From: Thuidium tamariscinum
Lineage: Eukaryota; Streptophyta; Bryopsida; Hypnales; Thuidiaceae
Direction of reading: 5' to 3'
Assembly (NCBI GenBank): GCA_947034885.2
Contig: OZ019759.1
Location: forward strand, 2,482,501 to 2,546,500
Length of the DNA: 64,000 bases
Shown here: one piece after another, positions 37,727-50,900 of the stretch
Layout of the letters: every line of letters begins with the position of its first letter
How positions within the stretch are numbered: position 1 is the stretch's first letter
Translations under genes and position numbers: made by a program
The notes under the pieces: model-generated
Seen by the model: only the letters and a program-made list of their open reading frames with translations
Database searches by the model: none
What the model was told of the DNA's origin: nothing

Positions 37727-38515
37727 TATCACCGAGTCGATGATAGCAGTTGTCGATATCATCGACTCGATGATAATAAGGAAGAACATAAAAGTGATTG
37801 AGGTTATTACTCGGGAACCTTGAGGACTTCTAACTCAATTTTGAAGGTGAATATGTAGATGAATAAGTCTAACATTGGTAGTAATGTGCATGATTTTTAT
37901 GAAGAACTTATCCTCGAGTCGAGGATATCTCTTTAGTGTACTAATACATATTGATATTGGATATTTGAAATGATAATTGTATCATTTTATATTTATAGTT
38001 TTACATGAAGCTCAGATTGTAGTTCCCTTGCCATTAGTCCTCCTTCTGTAAGGGTTATCCTCGACTCGCGGATACCTGATAAAGTTGTAAATCTTGTTGG
38101 CATTTTTACCATGACTGGACTTAAATCAAAAAGTGAATGGGAACATTGATTACTGAAAACATTGTGTACGGCTTATAATTATCCACGAGTCGAGGATAAC
38201 TCAATATCTAAGTAAATATGCATTTTGTGTTTGTTCTTTGTAGTAGAGAGTTGTTCATGTTCAAATGTCAGGATCATTATTAGCCGTACATATTAGAGGT
38301 ACATTAGAGAAGATGTCACTTGTCAACGTTATCGTCGATTCGAGGATAGTTTTCAGATGGGATTGTATATAATCTTTATTGCCTTGTGAAAATAATCTTT
38401 CACAAAAAGAAACGGTGTATATCAATCAATTCAATGGATCATTCAATGGCGTCTTTGGATTGATTTATAGTCAAGGGGATGTGCATATTCTTTTGTTATC
38501 GTTGACTCGATGATA
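37727..38515. repeat. Seven 19-bp palindromes in the 5' intron of transposase copy 2
   Basis: Copies at 37727-37745, 37757-37775, 37909-37927, 38056-38074, 38180-38198, 38330-38348 and 38497-38515. Two are perfect palindromes apart from the central base: TATCATCGACTCGATGATA (37757) and TATCCTCGAGTCGAGGATA (37909). After an outer pair 30 bp apart the starts are 152, 147, 124, 150 and 167 bp apart. All lie between a GTAAGT donor (37529) and the TTTGCAG acceptor (38540-38546) directly before the start codon, in a 1,018-bp intron. Confidence 0.88.
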
Positions 38516-38547
38516 TATTCTCTATTTGTTGACATATTATTTGCAGA

Positions 38548-41386
38548 ATGGATTACCATGGATTAGAGGACTTCGCGAATCCAATCCCTGTACTTCCACT
38601 GGATGTTCGTTTGTGCGATGGAACCCCTCGTGCAAAGTGGGTCACGCGGCCTGTCACTCTTCAAAGTAAAGATGGAGTGGACATTGCGAGGGTAGTAATT
38701 CAGAACATTGACCCTGAGTTAGTCATTGACCAAAATGGGAAGTCGCTTGGTGATGACCGAGTTGCAATTCATATTGCTGAATCTTTAAATGAGGACTTAT
38801 TCCCCTCTGCAAACATGTGGTCACTACGTTCTTGGCCCATTAGGAGAGTGTTCCTTCATGATGGTGCTTCTTTGTATGACCATGATGAAACACATAAGTA
38901 CAATGTGTCTATTGCTCCCAAGAGAATCCGCAAGGGGGTTAGATCGTATGAAACAACTCGTGTAAGAGTTTACCCTAAGGTCCCTCCCAAAAAAGAACTT
39001 CTCTTGACTATGGAATCAATCACAGCAGTTTTTACAAAGAGTTGTTGCGAAAATAATTGTGTACAGCCCTTTCCACGTGCACAAATTCAAGCAATACGAA
39101 CCAATTTGTATGGAGGGAATGACTACAAGGCTCAAAACAAGACACTCTTGGAGGTACATAGGCAAATCTACAAGGACGCTAGTGGCAAAGAGTGGATCAC
39201 CTTGAAAGAGAGAGAAGTGTGTCCTACTGCATGGTAGATCATTCATGGGATTGCATAATGTACGTACTATAGGTACAAAGAGCAAGCCAAAACTGGGAAG
39301 CAAGCGGATGTGCATGGAAATTTGGGAAGTAAGAAGCCTCGTATCCAAACTCTTCAAGCTACTGCTACACTTCGGAAGTTAATTGAGTCGGATGCTGATA
39401 AGATGCCACACAAGACAAGGACACTCGAGTCTAGGGAAAAAGTCACTGCCATGGTTCTTCCATCTTCGTTTTGTTGGAGTGACCAATTGAAAACAATCAA
39501 TGAAACCAATGCTACCTTCAATTTGTCACCCATTTCTTCTAGTGGTTTGAGCAATATTCGTCGTGATTCTTTTCCTGAGTTTGCTGCAAAGGCTCGTGGA
39601 GATTCATTTGCTAGGTGTGGGTTGTATGACAAATACAACCAATTGAAAAGTGCTTGTGTTGGTGAAGAGGCAAGATCTAAGTGGGAAAAACTAAAGAGAA
39701 CACATAATCAAGGGCAATTGGCTCATAGACAATACTACTACGAAAATCGGGATGAATTCGTAAGAACTCCAGATAAGATGTTGTGCATCATTCACGACAA
39801 GATGGATCACTCGAAGACTGCTTCACCACACTTTTCTCATAAGACCAAAGTGACGAAAACATTCATGAAAATGCCTATAGCTGTTACAGGTATGATTGCT
39901 CATGGGCATGGTGATGTGTGATATGCACACTATGGTTTAGGCATTTATCCAACTGATTCAAATCATACCATTGGGTTAATTGCAAGGTTGTTGCGTGATT
40001 TGGAAGGAGTGCCAAAGAATTCTTCACGCATGTTATTTTCAGTAGAAAATAACCAGTCCACCTTAACGAAAGCGCTTTTAAATGGAGCAGAAACGTGTTT
40101 GGACTCCCTCCTACCTCTGGACGAACCACTTCCAAGTAAACCTCTTCCTCCAGTACTAATATTGCAGCTTGATAATTGTTCAGGGGACAACAAGAACCGT
40201 TATGTTTTTGGTTTTTGCTCCATGCTAGTATGCAAAAGCATTTTTTGTGAGGTCTACATCAACTTCCTCATTGTGGGACACACTCATAACGACATTGATG
40301 CTCTTTTTGGTTGATGGAGCACTCGATTGAAGACAAATAACTATCCCACACTTCCTAGGCTTATGAAGTCCTTCATGGATACTAAAGAGCTCCTTGTGAT
40401 TCTTCATCTTATTGAGGAAGTTCCTGACTTTAAAGCATTTGTACATGGATACCTCGGCATAGGTGGGGACTTCTTAGAGGGTCATTCTAGATCTCAACAA
40501 CTCAAGTTTTTCAAGGATTCTAATGGATGGCCTTTGATGGAATATAAACATTTGTATACAGATGATAAGTGGCTAGGGAATTAAATTGTGGTCCAAGACT
40601 GCAGATGGACTTCCTAAAATGCCAACCGGTAGTCCACCACCTCTAGTTCCTGAACCGATGAAGGCTCTTGTAGACATAAAGAAGGGCTTGAACGGTTTTG
40701 TTGAATATTGGAAGAAAATGGCAAATGATGATTACACAGGAGAATTTAGGCGGAAGAATAGCGGCTTGGAAGATTTTTGGAAAGGCGTTCGCTCGGCTCT
40801 GGATGCACCTCTTCAAGTTCGTGAAGCATTACTTGATGGATTTTGGGTGGCTTCCTGGATTGCCCCTGATGAGACAGATCGAATGCAAAGAAATGGCACA
40901 TTGCACGAGGAAGACGCTGAAGATGCACCATTTGTTGGATGAAGTCGTGATCGTCCGCGTCCCTCATTCCGTGTTAATGCTGATACACAAGAGGGTTCTT
41001 TTATCGCAGTGCGCCCCGCTGATGATGATCCTAAACCATTTTGGCTTACTAGGGCCATCACAGCTCCAAGTCCAGATCCAGGGCATATGCATATGATTAA
41101 GAATCAATATTGGATGCCTACCTCAAATCGGCACATTAATATGGATACATATGAGGGATGGGACACGAAACAAGGAAATGTGTGGCGTGAAGACACCGCG
41201 ATCAAGCCAACATGGTCAAGTACAGGTTGTATTCTAACGGCTTGGAAGCCTCGTTTTCGAGAAAACACTAAAAAACCAAAAGTGTCAATTCTAAACTTAC
41301 AGATTGGTATCATAAAGGCATCATTGGTGGCCTTTGCAATAGATGAACGCAATGTTGAAGAGGATGAGTCTATGGAAGAAGAATGA
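38548..41386 (+). pseudogene. DUF7869-like DDE transposase, copy 2 (most complete)
   Basis: The start codon sits one base after the TTTGCAG acceptor. This copy keeps the whole domain order: N-terminal region with LGDDR and RSWPIRRVFL; IHDKMDHSKTASPHFSHK near 39787; QLDNCSGDNKNRYVFGF near 40165; INFLIVGHTHNDIDALFG near 40258; a helical stretch GLNGFVEYWKKMANDDY near 40687; and a C-terminal region GSFIAVRPADDD ... EGWDTKQGNVWRED ... TAWKPR near 41000-41250. D in the first block, D in the second and D/E in the third are plausible metal ligands. Nonsense changes include TAG and TAA near 39236-39271, CGA-type TGA changes near 39921, 40314 and 40940, and a small deletion near 40580. No ParB-like partner gene follows it. 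Confidence 0.72.
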
Positions 41387-42175
41387 ATATTTTATAATTG
41401 TAGTAGTAGATTTTTGTTGTTGTATTCCAAGTACTAGATTTTTTTTCCGTTGTAGTTATAGATAATCAGAATGATATTTGCATGTATATAGAGTACATTT
41501 GCCTGGATATGTCATTCATCACAATATGGTGACTACTTAGTTCATATTGATTTCTATTAATAGTATATATATTTTTATGATTGGATCTTTGCATTGTGAA
41601 TAGAAAATATTTTCTTGTATAGAGAAGTTGGTGACAAGTTTGTTAAGTCAAAATGTGATATCATGAAATTTCACCTGTGTATTGTAGGAAGTAGAAGTCT
41701 CCATTTTGAAAACATCTAACTTAAAAATGTTTTGAGGTACTTCATTTACTTATAAAATAATTGAAAGAAGAAAATTGGATGTTGATTGTAGATATTTTAT
41801 ACTTGTAGAAGTAAGAAAATAATAATAAAGTATAATTCTTGACATTTTTGAGTCTCAATTTAATGAAAAGTCTCAATTTAATGAAATATTTTTTAATCCT
41901 AAAATAGAAAATCATAAAAATGAGACTACGGTTTGTCTCGTTTTAACGAATAAGGCCTTTGGTGGGATTGGTATACTTCCCCGCAACCTAATAAAGTGTT
42001 GTACAAGGCTTGCAACTTGCTATTTACAAAGAGACACAGTCATATGTTAATCCACCTAGGATATGAAGGCAAATTAGATAAAGGAGTTAGCTTCTGTCCA
42101 AAATTAATTGCGTTAGTTTGGGCTTTGTTTGTCCATTGCAATGGACAATTTCCATGAAAATCAGCCCTAAACAAT
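41387..42175. other. 3' flank of copy 2 with the shared terminal module
   Basis: AT-rich. At 41851-41958 the TCTCAATTTAATGAA repeats, the AAAATGAGACTACGG / GTCTCGTTTTAACG foldback and GAATAAGGCCTT match the modules at 4226-4343 and 62262-62375. Downstream sequence is not shared, and the hAT relic starts soon after. Confidence 0.55.
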
Positions 42176-42922
42176 GTGGATGGCAATGACACGCATATAG
42201 TTGGTAGCAATCTTTCAAATAGAAGGAACACGCCCCGTGCTACCATTGTTATGCAAGAAGGTTTACGTACACTGCGGGAAGAACTTGTTGTTGTAGCTTC
42301 CAAAGTAAATCCAAGTATTAAAAGATTCAGTGAACGTGAAACTTTAAGGGCATCAAGTAGTAGGCCTTAGATGTAGAGCAGGCTAGCAAATGGATTTAAC
42401 AAAGCAAGTAAATGCAACTTACACTAGTAGAACCCCCCGTTTAATGTGACAAGACCTAATTTTTCTTAACAGATTTTGCTAGACATCAAATATAACAACC
42501 CATGTTTTTATGTTAACGTTGATGTTATGTTGAACATTTTTGTTGACATAAAAACATGAATTGTTACATTTGGTGTTTAATAAAGTCCATGAAGAAAAAT
42601 TGGATCTTGTCACATTAAATAGGGGATTCTACTAGTGTTGAATGCGATGTGGACCAATTTCTTTTACACAACAAACATACCATTTTTTGTAGCTCAGAAT
42701 CCAACATTCAAAGAAGTAGTGAAGAAAATGGTTGAGTTCAAAAAGCCGTACTTGCCACCATTGTATCACAAATTACGCCATAAATTGCTTGATTAAGCAA
42801 AGGCAAACATTGTGGAAAAGTTCAAGAAAATGACTAATGACAGCATTCGAAAGTTTGAAGCGACATTGTCTATTGATGAATGAAGCTCGGTTACAAATCA
42901 ATCATTGATAAATGGCATGCAT
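42176..42922 (+). pseudogene. hAT transposase relic, N-terminal part
   Basis: Frame fragments read REELVVVASKVNPSIKRF, then across the nested MITE FFYTTNIPFFVAQNPTFKEV (about 42655-42715), PYLPPLYHKLRHKLLD and LSIDE-stop-SSVTNQSLING to 42916. This is the usual hAT order (FFY-NGIPF, Y-PPSY-KLR-LL, SDGWTD-like, PLINF). Stops lie at about 42795 (TAA) and at the tryptophan of the DEW motif (TGA). The frame ends at 42922 where a 12.3-kb element begins, and resumes at 55212. Confidence 0.75.
42422..42637. mobile_element. 216-bp foldback MITE with CACTAGTAGAA ends
   Basis: Nearly the whole element is an inverted repeat: it starts CACTAGTAGAACCCCCCGTT and ends in CTACTAGTG, with arms of about 90 bp matching (TTTAATGTGACAAGA, AATTTTTCTT, CATGTTTTTATG). 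CACTAGTAGAA ends are typical of plant CACTA-related MITEs. Flanking bases are TTA and TTG, an imperfect 3-bp duplication. It sits inside the hAT relic. Confidence 0.85.
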
Positions 42923-43483
42923 TAGGAGAAAAATGAACCCTCGAAGGGGCTGTGAGTTTTTTTACTATTTGTATAACTAAGTTTGGAAAATTCCTCAAGA
43001 AATAACTATGTCCACCTTGGCATTAGTACGACCACGTAGATACAAGTAATTTCAATCTGGCAGTTCTGGACTTCTATTCCTAGTTAACTCAGCGTCTCTC
43101 TCGTAATTCACTGGCTTTCTTGCAAACTAGTGTCTTTTTCAGTGATAATAATGGAAGATCAATCCTGATTCATCGGCAACTTTTATTTATTCCTTTTGCT
43201 ATTTGTGGTTGATTGAAGAAAGCTTCAGTCTCTTTCACTGTTCTTCTTCTTGTGACGTTGACAGAGGTCGATAGTGTTCGTGTTGTTGTCGAGAAGTATG
43301 CATTGTTCGTCTTCTCCTTTTCCGTGTGTGGGATTGTGTTTAGGATCATCTCGTTTACAACCTTGACTCTTCAACTACTACAGGTCTCTCTTGCTACTCC
43401 TCGGTTCTCTCAAGATTCTGTTTTCAGTTATGAGCTTGTGTTTTCAAGGGGTCCAGATTGCTTTATCTTTGTAGGGTTTCAAC

Positions 43484-45075
43484 ATGCGTTCTCGATCGCC
43501 CCTCCAAGCTGTTATGCTTGACCTCGTGAGTGGAGAGGAAGGTATTCTCATTCCGACTAGGATTGAGTTGAATTCTTGGGTTTCACTGAGGCCTGGAAAG
43601 AGGGGATGGCATGCGAAAGATGCGCTCAAGCATGGAGGTAGTACTGCCGAAGGGTCTTACAAAGCTCGTGTCTTACAGTTTCGTATGAATGCTGCATCTA
43701 CAGTTGTTGAACAGATTCGAGTACAACACGCGTATATGCATCGGCAGGTGTATGATTTAAGTCCAGAATGTCAAGAGCATTTCGGTGAAGCTAATTGTGA
43801 GTCTCATTTGATTTCTTTGTTTGTTTTCTTAAAAATTGTGTCATGATTTAATATATGTCATAGAAGGTAACGTCTATGTTATTGATGTTTCCACAATCTT
43901 TTTGCTGTAATATTCAAAATACTCGTCATTTTTTCTTCTCTGTCCATGAATTCCTTTTCACAGATTTCAGATTTCTAGCTTCTAAGTCATTATAAGAGCT
44001 TCTATGTCCATTGAAACAAATGAATCATCTTTGCAAATTTGGGAGTTTCAGAGCCTACTCTTGTTTTTATAACTAACAATAGGAACTTCTTCTGCATACA
44101 GATCTGTACTTGTCGGAATTTGAGGACTGGGTTGATGCCGAAAGTGTGATCGGTATTATTACCGTAGTTCATGCAGACATTGGAGAACTGTATCGAGGTG
44201 GGCGTTCTTACAAGGACCTTATTAAAGCTAGTTTATTCTTCTACAATGCACATTATTACCCAAGGTCAGGTGGTGAACAACATGGACGTCTTGAGTACAT
44301 ATCCCTCCCAAGTTTTGAAGATCCCACTTGGCCACTTCCAGACATGCTGACTACTAAAGCTTTTCGAGCAAAAATGCGTTCAGATTTTCTAGCAGCAATG
44401 AAACCTACTACTGGGAGTAGACAAACCCACTTGCATTGGTTCATGCCGATCATTGTAATAGTTGATCTGTTCTCTTCAGCACCTAGCATTCACAGGACTA
44501 AAACCTTGTTCATTTTCAGAAATGTCACAAAGGACTTGATGTTGTCAATAATGGACTCCGGTTGGGATTCAAAAGTCACACATGGAGGAGATGTGGTCAG
44601 ATGTATGGTAGACCTCCAATCAATCATCTTCAAATTTCACATCTCTCGATCAATTTTGTATGCGAATTTCCAATTCAACAGAGAACGCTACTTATCAACT
44701 ACTGGTTGGCAACCAATTGACCAAGTAGGTCAATTTGAAATTGTAACTATAAGCTGTGAGTACAGAGATTGGAAGTCAGAAATTGAAGTTGGAAAGAATT
44801 GGCCATTCACCTCTTTGAGACAAGAGGTTGTCATTGCATTAGGTGCTAATTGCCCTAATGAGTTCATTTTTTGGATTCAAGACGATCAACATGCTTCTAA
44901 AAAGGTATGAATCCTTTCATTGTATTTCAGTAACTTCTACAACTGCTCTTTCACCAAGCTAATGGATTCTATTCATGAGTCATGCTGAATTGTGCAGATT
45001 AATGAGCGGAATGAATCAAAGTATACTGCTGGAGATGTACTCTTTCCAAAACGACTTCTGATTGTCTCCAAATAG
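43484..45075 (+). CDS. Intact three-exon gene of unknown function in the 12.3-kb element (397 aa)
   Basis: Exons 43484-43796, 44102-44904 and 44998-45075 join in frame through GTGAGT, GTATGA donors and CATACAG, GTGCAG acceptors, ending at a TAG. An acceptor (TTTGTAG, to about 43472) lies just before the exon with the ATG, so there is a 5' untranslated exon. No recognised domain. Visible features are an acidic segment FEDWVDAESVIG, an aromatic-rich FFYNAHYYPRSGGEQHG, LHWFMPIIVIVDLF, THGGDVVRCMVDL and a C-terminal FIFWIQDDQ / GDVLFPKRLLIVSK. It is the only undamaged multi-exon frame in the window, while the transposase beside it has several stops. It is likely the element's second gene; whether it is ParB- or methyltransferase-related I cannot say. 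Confidence 0.72.
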
Positions 45076-47940
45076 CAAGGAAACAAATAGTGAGTATTTA
45101 AAATTTAGGATACATATAGTGAACTTTACTTATATAGGAATGTTGTTACAGCATAGTACCGATACATCTTAGTAAGAAGTTGTTCCATTGGACACTTTGG
45201 CACCAAATTCCTGCTTCAGGGATCCTCCCTATCCTTTTGTAAAGTATCTTTCTTTCAGCTATTTGGTCTCAAGTAATCATGTGTTATAAATCTCTAAGCA
45301 AATCAATTTGTTTTGGCTCCACTTCAATTTGATTAAAGGAGGAGGTCCATAAACTGACCATCTAAGGGCTGGAACAGAATTTTGGGCAGGTCAAACATCT
45401 TCAAGTATTTTTCAATGAATTTTTCTTGAAAGACAGCTTGAACAGACATCTAACCTAAGTCGTTTCATATTTTTTGGAGCTCTGTAGAGTTAGTTATGAA
45501 TTTCTGAAGTCAATATGGCGTAGGGCTCCAAAACCGCCCACCCCCTCAAATGTTGACTATTTGTACATTACTGTAAAGATAAAAAAGCATCATGTACCAG
45601 AAATATACATTTTAGAAGGTGAGCAGTTTTGGAGACTGAGCGGTTTTCGAGCCTCCTCCCTTAGGAGCTCTGTTGAAGTTTGTTAGGAGCTAGGGTAAAA
45701 ATTAGGGTTTTTGTTCAATCAACTATCTTCTTCACTCAAAAGCAAGTGCTTCTACACCTTCTTATGCAACCTCAAACTCACATTAGTTAATATTCTAACA
45801 AAGATTCCACTTGACTTCAAAGACTATTGTAGTAGAAATTAGAATGTTTAATTAGAAAATGTATACACCAATGTGCAATAATAATGCTAAAACAAGCTAA
45901 ATATTTCTCTATTGTTATATAATTGAGATCTATGCAAAAATATGAATGATTCAATTGTACTTTCACATCCACTGTTACCTTTGTCATAAACACGGTTCTA
46001 TAGGAATCTCTTCCCTCGAAATTAGGAAGCCCATGCAACTTCTTCATCCATTTTGACGGCACAATGAAGGCAGCAACTCAAACTCCCATGTGCATCGACT
46101 TCTGCAAAGACAAACACTAATACGAGAAACAAATTGGACTTCACTTGTATTAACAATGATTCACTTTACAACATCCTGTCACAAGCAACATAGAACATAC
46201 ACACATTAACCCCTAAATGAAGAGCCAATGGCCGTGGAAGTCATGAATTTTAATACTGTAGGAACCTTTGCTTCCAAAAAATTCAGAAGCTCTCGTTGGA
46301 AGTCAAAGCACTGTGGTAGATCTTCCCTTTCCACCCCTAATTCTAAAGATGGGTAGCCAACAACCATTCTTTGGTTCCAAAAACTACAGACTCCATATAC
46401 TCCATTCTTTACTTAAAATAAAAGAAGAAAACTTCACAATCAATTGGGAATACACTATCTTCCTTGTGCACAAGAGACCTAACATAGTATTATACTTGGG
46501 TTATATTCAGCAATTGGGAGAGCAGAATCCAAGATGAACATGTACAGTTGTGTGTACCTAAACAACGATGCTTCCTTCCAATTTTCATTGCAGACTTTAC
46601 AATTACGGTACCTGGTCACCATCCATTCACTCATGTTCTTCTAGTTCTCCTAATTAGGCCTTCACATAGGCATCAGTCTTGCCAATGGCATAAAGGTTGA
46701 GTGATAGCTGCTAGTGCCTGCCACTCATGCGCAAACTAGGATGTGAAGTCCCTTGACTGCCATTTTGCAGATGATTTCATTTCTGCACAAAGCAAGGCAT
46801 TATTGAGGACACAAAGTTTTTCTTAAAAATTTATCATTGTCTTTTGTAATCAATTATAAGTTATGACTCCTAAAAATATTTTTCAAAACTAAAAGGAATG
46901 CTTTTTAGGAAGAAAGTGCATACATATAGCTATTCAGTGAAGATAATTCTCTTGTTGTAAAGCTTAATGACAGTTTGTTACGACTCAAAGGCAGAAAAGG
47001 TTTACCACAACATTTTCTTCTTCAAAAAGATTCTCCAATGATAATACGACACTACTTAGAGACAAAACTTCTATTTAGAATAAATATAGAACATATCAAA
47101 GCAAGTCCAATATTCAAAGAGATAAACACTCATTGCCCTTCTTTATAGTACAACCAGAGAAAGTCTAGTAGATTAGTATAGTAAAATGTTCACAAGTTTT
47201 GAATTAAATCTAAAAAAATATGTTAAAACTACAACTACACTTTTCAAATAATAGGAATTTTTGTCTCTTACACACATTAGCTTCACACTCCTCTCCATGC
47301 ACTGAAGAGCATCCAATGTCAATTTCCAAATTTGATTACCTAAACAATAAAACATATGTTAGTGACTTCAATTGAAAATGCACACAAGAGAAGTAGCTAT
47401 AATTTTAAAAATAAACAACTGCATAAGAACAAATTCATCATATGTCATCAAGTCTCACCTTCATACTTCAAAAACATAGGATTGAATGTCATGGACTTGC
47501 ATCCTCAAGAGTCTACCATAACTTTGACACTGTTCACAAGACAATCACTTCAATGAATTCTAGAGACTACCTAAGAAACATTTCATAACAAACTCATACC
47601 TTATCTGCAAGAAGAAAACAATGAAGTAATAATGATAGCAACACCTTATACAAAAATTACAAGAACATAAGAAGAAATATTACAATTGAGAATTGAAAGG
47701 TTTTAATTTTAATTTCAATCTTTGTAACATAATGCACAAACGATGATTGACATACATCCACAGAATCCACACAACTTTAACTCCTATCAAAACACATGAA
47801 TATATTTACTAGATATATGAACATACCTTGTCACTAGACTAGTTCATTTGTTGAAATGAAGGACTGGAATCAAGGACGTCTGCTACACAGTTGTCTTGAC
47901 AAGGAATGTCTGCAAGCTAATTTTCAAGTACATTAGGCAC
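45076..47940. other. Non-coding middle of the 12.3-kb element
   Basis: AT-rich region between the convergent genes, with both 3' ends. GGAGCTCTGT occurs at about 45477 and 45664 around a stretch with CCAAAACCGCC / GGTTTTCGAGCC-like complementarity. Nothing else stands out. Confidence 0.5.
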
Positions 47941-50900
47941 CTATCGGGAGCCAAGCCGTGTACAATTAGAACGCCACTCTTCCCAATGTGCGGAAGCACT
48001 AGAATTGATTGATCTTTCACGCCTTGCAACCATTGCATCTTCATTAGTAAGGTCAACTACTTCACTACTCTTCTCAAGGTCTTCTTTGTTTCGAAAGCGA
48101 TGTTGAATGATACGATACCAATGCTCAAATGTTTGCAATAATGGACTTTTTTTAAATCGTCCTCCTCCGTGTTGAGTATGGCGGTGGTATGCAGCTTTTG
48201 CAGCATGATGTGAAGCCTCCATGCCTTGGCAAGACCATACCGACAAGGACCCATACTCGCTTACAAACCATGTAGCATGTTTAACCATAACATGCTGCAC
48301 ACAAATATAGATAATTATTATATTTTATATATGTTTGAACCAAATTCATAATTACTAGTTGAAAGAAAGAACAGAAAAAAGGATTGAACTAGACAAAGCA
48401 TTTAGAAACAAGGTACGTACCATATATTGTGTTACATGGTTTTCACCATAAGACTTCAATATCAAATGGCCCCAGCTCTCAACTTTCTCCTTAAATTGAG
48501 AAATCTGATCATTAGTTAGAGTCAAGTGAATGAAGTATTGTCGCAAGTCGTCCAATGCACTCCACATTTGTAATTGAGTCCTTCGAGCTCCACCACCATC
48601 TGCATAGTTCCGGGTTGCATTGACAATGTCCTTCCACACCTTATCTGATCCTCCTGGAAGGGTGCTAGCTTTAAAAATCTTTGCACAATTTGCTCCACTT
48701 AGAGAGGGCTTGTTTGGAATAGAGTTAGATTTTCCAGAGAGGTGTTCATCTTTGAATATGAGAACGTTACCACCATGGGCACCAGTAGCAGATAGTATTC
48801 TTTGTAGCTCCTCAACCGCTAATTTCTGCACTTGTTTATCCCTCATTGTCCATACAAAAATAAAGTGCAAATGTAAAAATTTTTCAACAATACGATTTAG
48901 GGCATGAAGTGTACAGAAATGAACCCTATCTAAAGGGATTGGTAGAATTGGCTTCCACCGGCCTATTGTGCGTGCACCTACAAGAGGCTTCGGATGAATG
49001 GCAGTAGAAAATAATCCACCTGACCAAGCTTGGGTTTTCTTGCTCGATGTTAGAATTGCTTGAGCTGCTGTAGTTGAGAGGGGCTTCGTGCGTTCTTGAT
49101 TGCAATATATGCATGTATGAAGACAATTGGCTCCATGTTTCAGGCCATACATGACTTTAATAGTCTTCATGTCTGCACTCAAATGCCATTGTACCTTGAA
49201 TTCCCCAACCTCCGGGACCTTCAACATCTGGCCTGAATCTTGAGCAGCTATCAATTCTGGTATTTTGGTTTTCTTAAATACCCAATCCAATATTGTGTGA
49301 GTTTCCTTCGGTACTTGAAAGCTAGCAATTGGCCACACCTCCCTCTCACTTTGAACTGAAAAATACCGAGGGTCTTTTTTCAATTCATTAGCACTCCTAC
49401 CTTGAAATGACGGATCCAAGGCGCGATTCATGAGGGTAATTGAAACTCTTTCCAACTTCTACCCATAAATTATTTCTGCCTCATCAAGTTTGATGACAAA
49501 GATTAATGGGTCACCTTGTACCTCTGTAGAAGTCACTTGTCAGAATTCACAATCACTATCAAATAATAATTCAAAGTATTTCAAAGAAATTTTCCTTTTA
49601 GAAGTAAAAATTTTTACATGCATATGAACAACCTAGTTCACTAAGAGGACTATTTCAAAGAATTGCTAATAGATAAGTAGACTAATTGTCAACAAGGATG
49701 CCATTGTTAGAAGAAGAAGAGAATTTAGAAAGGATGAAAAATTTCATCTGGCTTTCCATTGTTGAATTAATTTAATTAGATATAATAGGTTGCATGTTCA
49801 TCCTACCTCACATATTATTGAAGCACAAGACTATATCATATCACAGAGACATTGAATTAAGCAAAGAACAAATTAAAGCAAGATTAGGGTCTCCTAACAG
49901 TATAAATTTGGTTCATGCTCTCTACGAATAATGACACACAAGAAAGCCATTAGGAACTTGATTGACCAATTGAAATGGAACCACAAACATATGAGTCGAG
50001 ATAATATGAGGTCAAAGCTTCCGAAATCATGGCAAAATATATTTGGACTCCAAAGAAACATAATTTAAATCTTCAGAATTTAGTACCTTCGAAATATGTC
50101 ATAATCCAAACAATTCAAATTAATTATTTTCATGGTGATATATGTATCAATCCTCCTAGTGATTGTAGTGTACTTGATTAGCACACATTGCATTCAGCAG
50201 ATGCATTGAGGTATGACATTAATTCATTGAACTAACTACAAAGAATATTTCATGAGACCAACCTTGTACGATTAAGTGTGAATAACTCTTGATTGAGAGA
50301 TAAGGTGGGGTCTTCATAAATTTCTCTTAAAAGCATTATTCTATGAATATGTGATGGACTGACTTTATAAAAATGACCACATTACTTCCCATGCAAATAA
50401 TGATATCACAAAATTAGAATTACCTTGGGTAGTGATCCCGTAGAGCCGCACCATTGTCGCTTGTACCATCTCCACATCAACGAAAAACGAATTCATGTCG
50501 TTCAGTATAAACTGCTGTAGATCTTTGTCCTTAGATTTAGCATTGGTAGGAAGAACTAGTATGTCGTTCATGCTGTAGAAGCTTCCAATCAATTCCTCAA
50601 GCTTGGAGTTCATTTGTCGTCGAAGAAGGTTGACTTGATGAGGATTGGGCAATAATCCAACTTGAAGATTATTGCCTTGAACAGCTCCTTTTAATGTTTT
50701 ATAAACTGCATTGTACCCATCAGCACTGATGCCGTTCTTGTCACACGATTCTAAAATTTGTGCAGGACCTATAGAGGTACTAATTTTATCCAAATAGGAA
50801 TTCACAGTTTTTTTTTCAACAGGAGTCATCTTTGGAGTCTTCAATATGGCTTCCATCTCTTTCCTTGATAATAGACTAGCAAGTACTCTTCCTGTTTCAA

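Noticed and set aside
353..38515. CRISPR-like repeated palindromes
   Set aside because: The repeats are themselves palindromic, unevenly spaced, divergent and lie in eukaryotic introns beside transposase genes; there is no cas gene or spacer layout.
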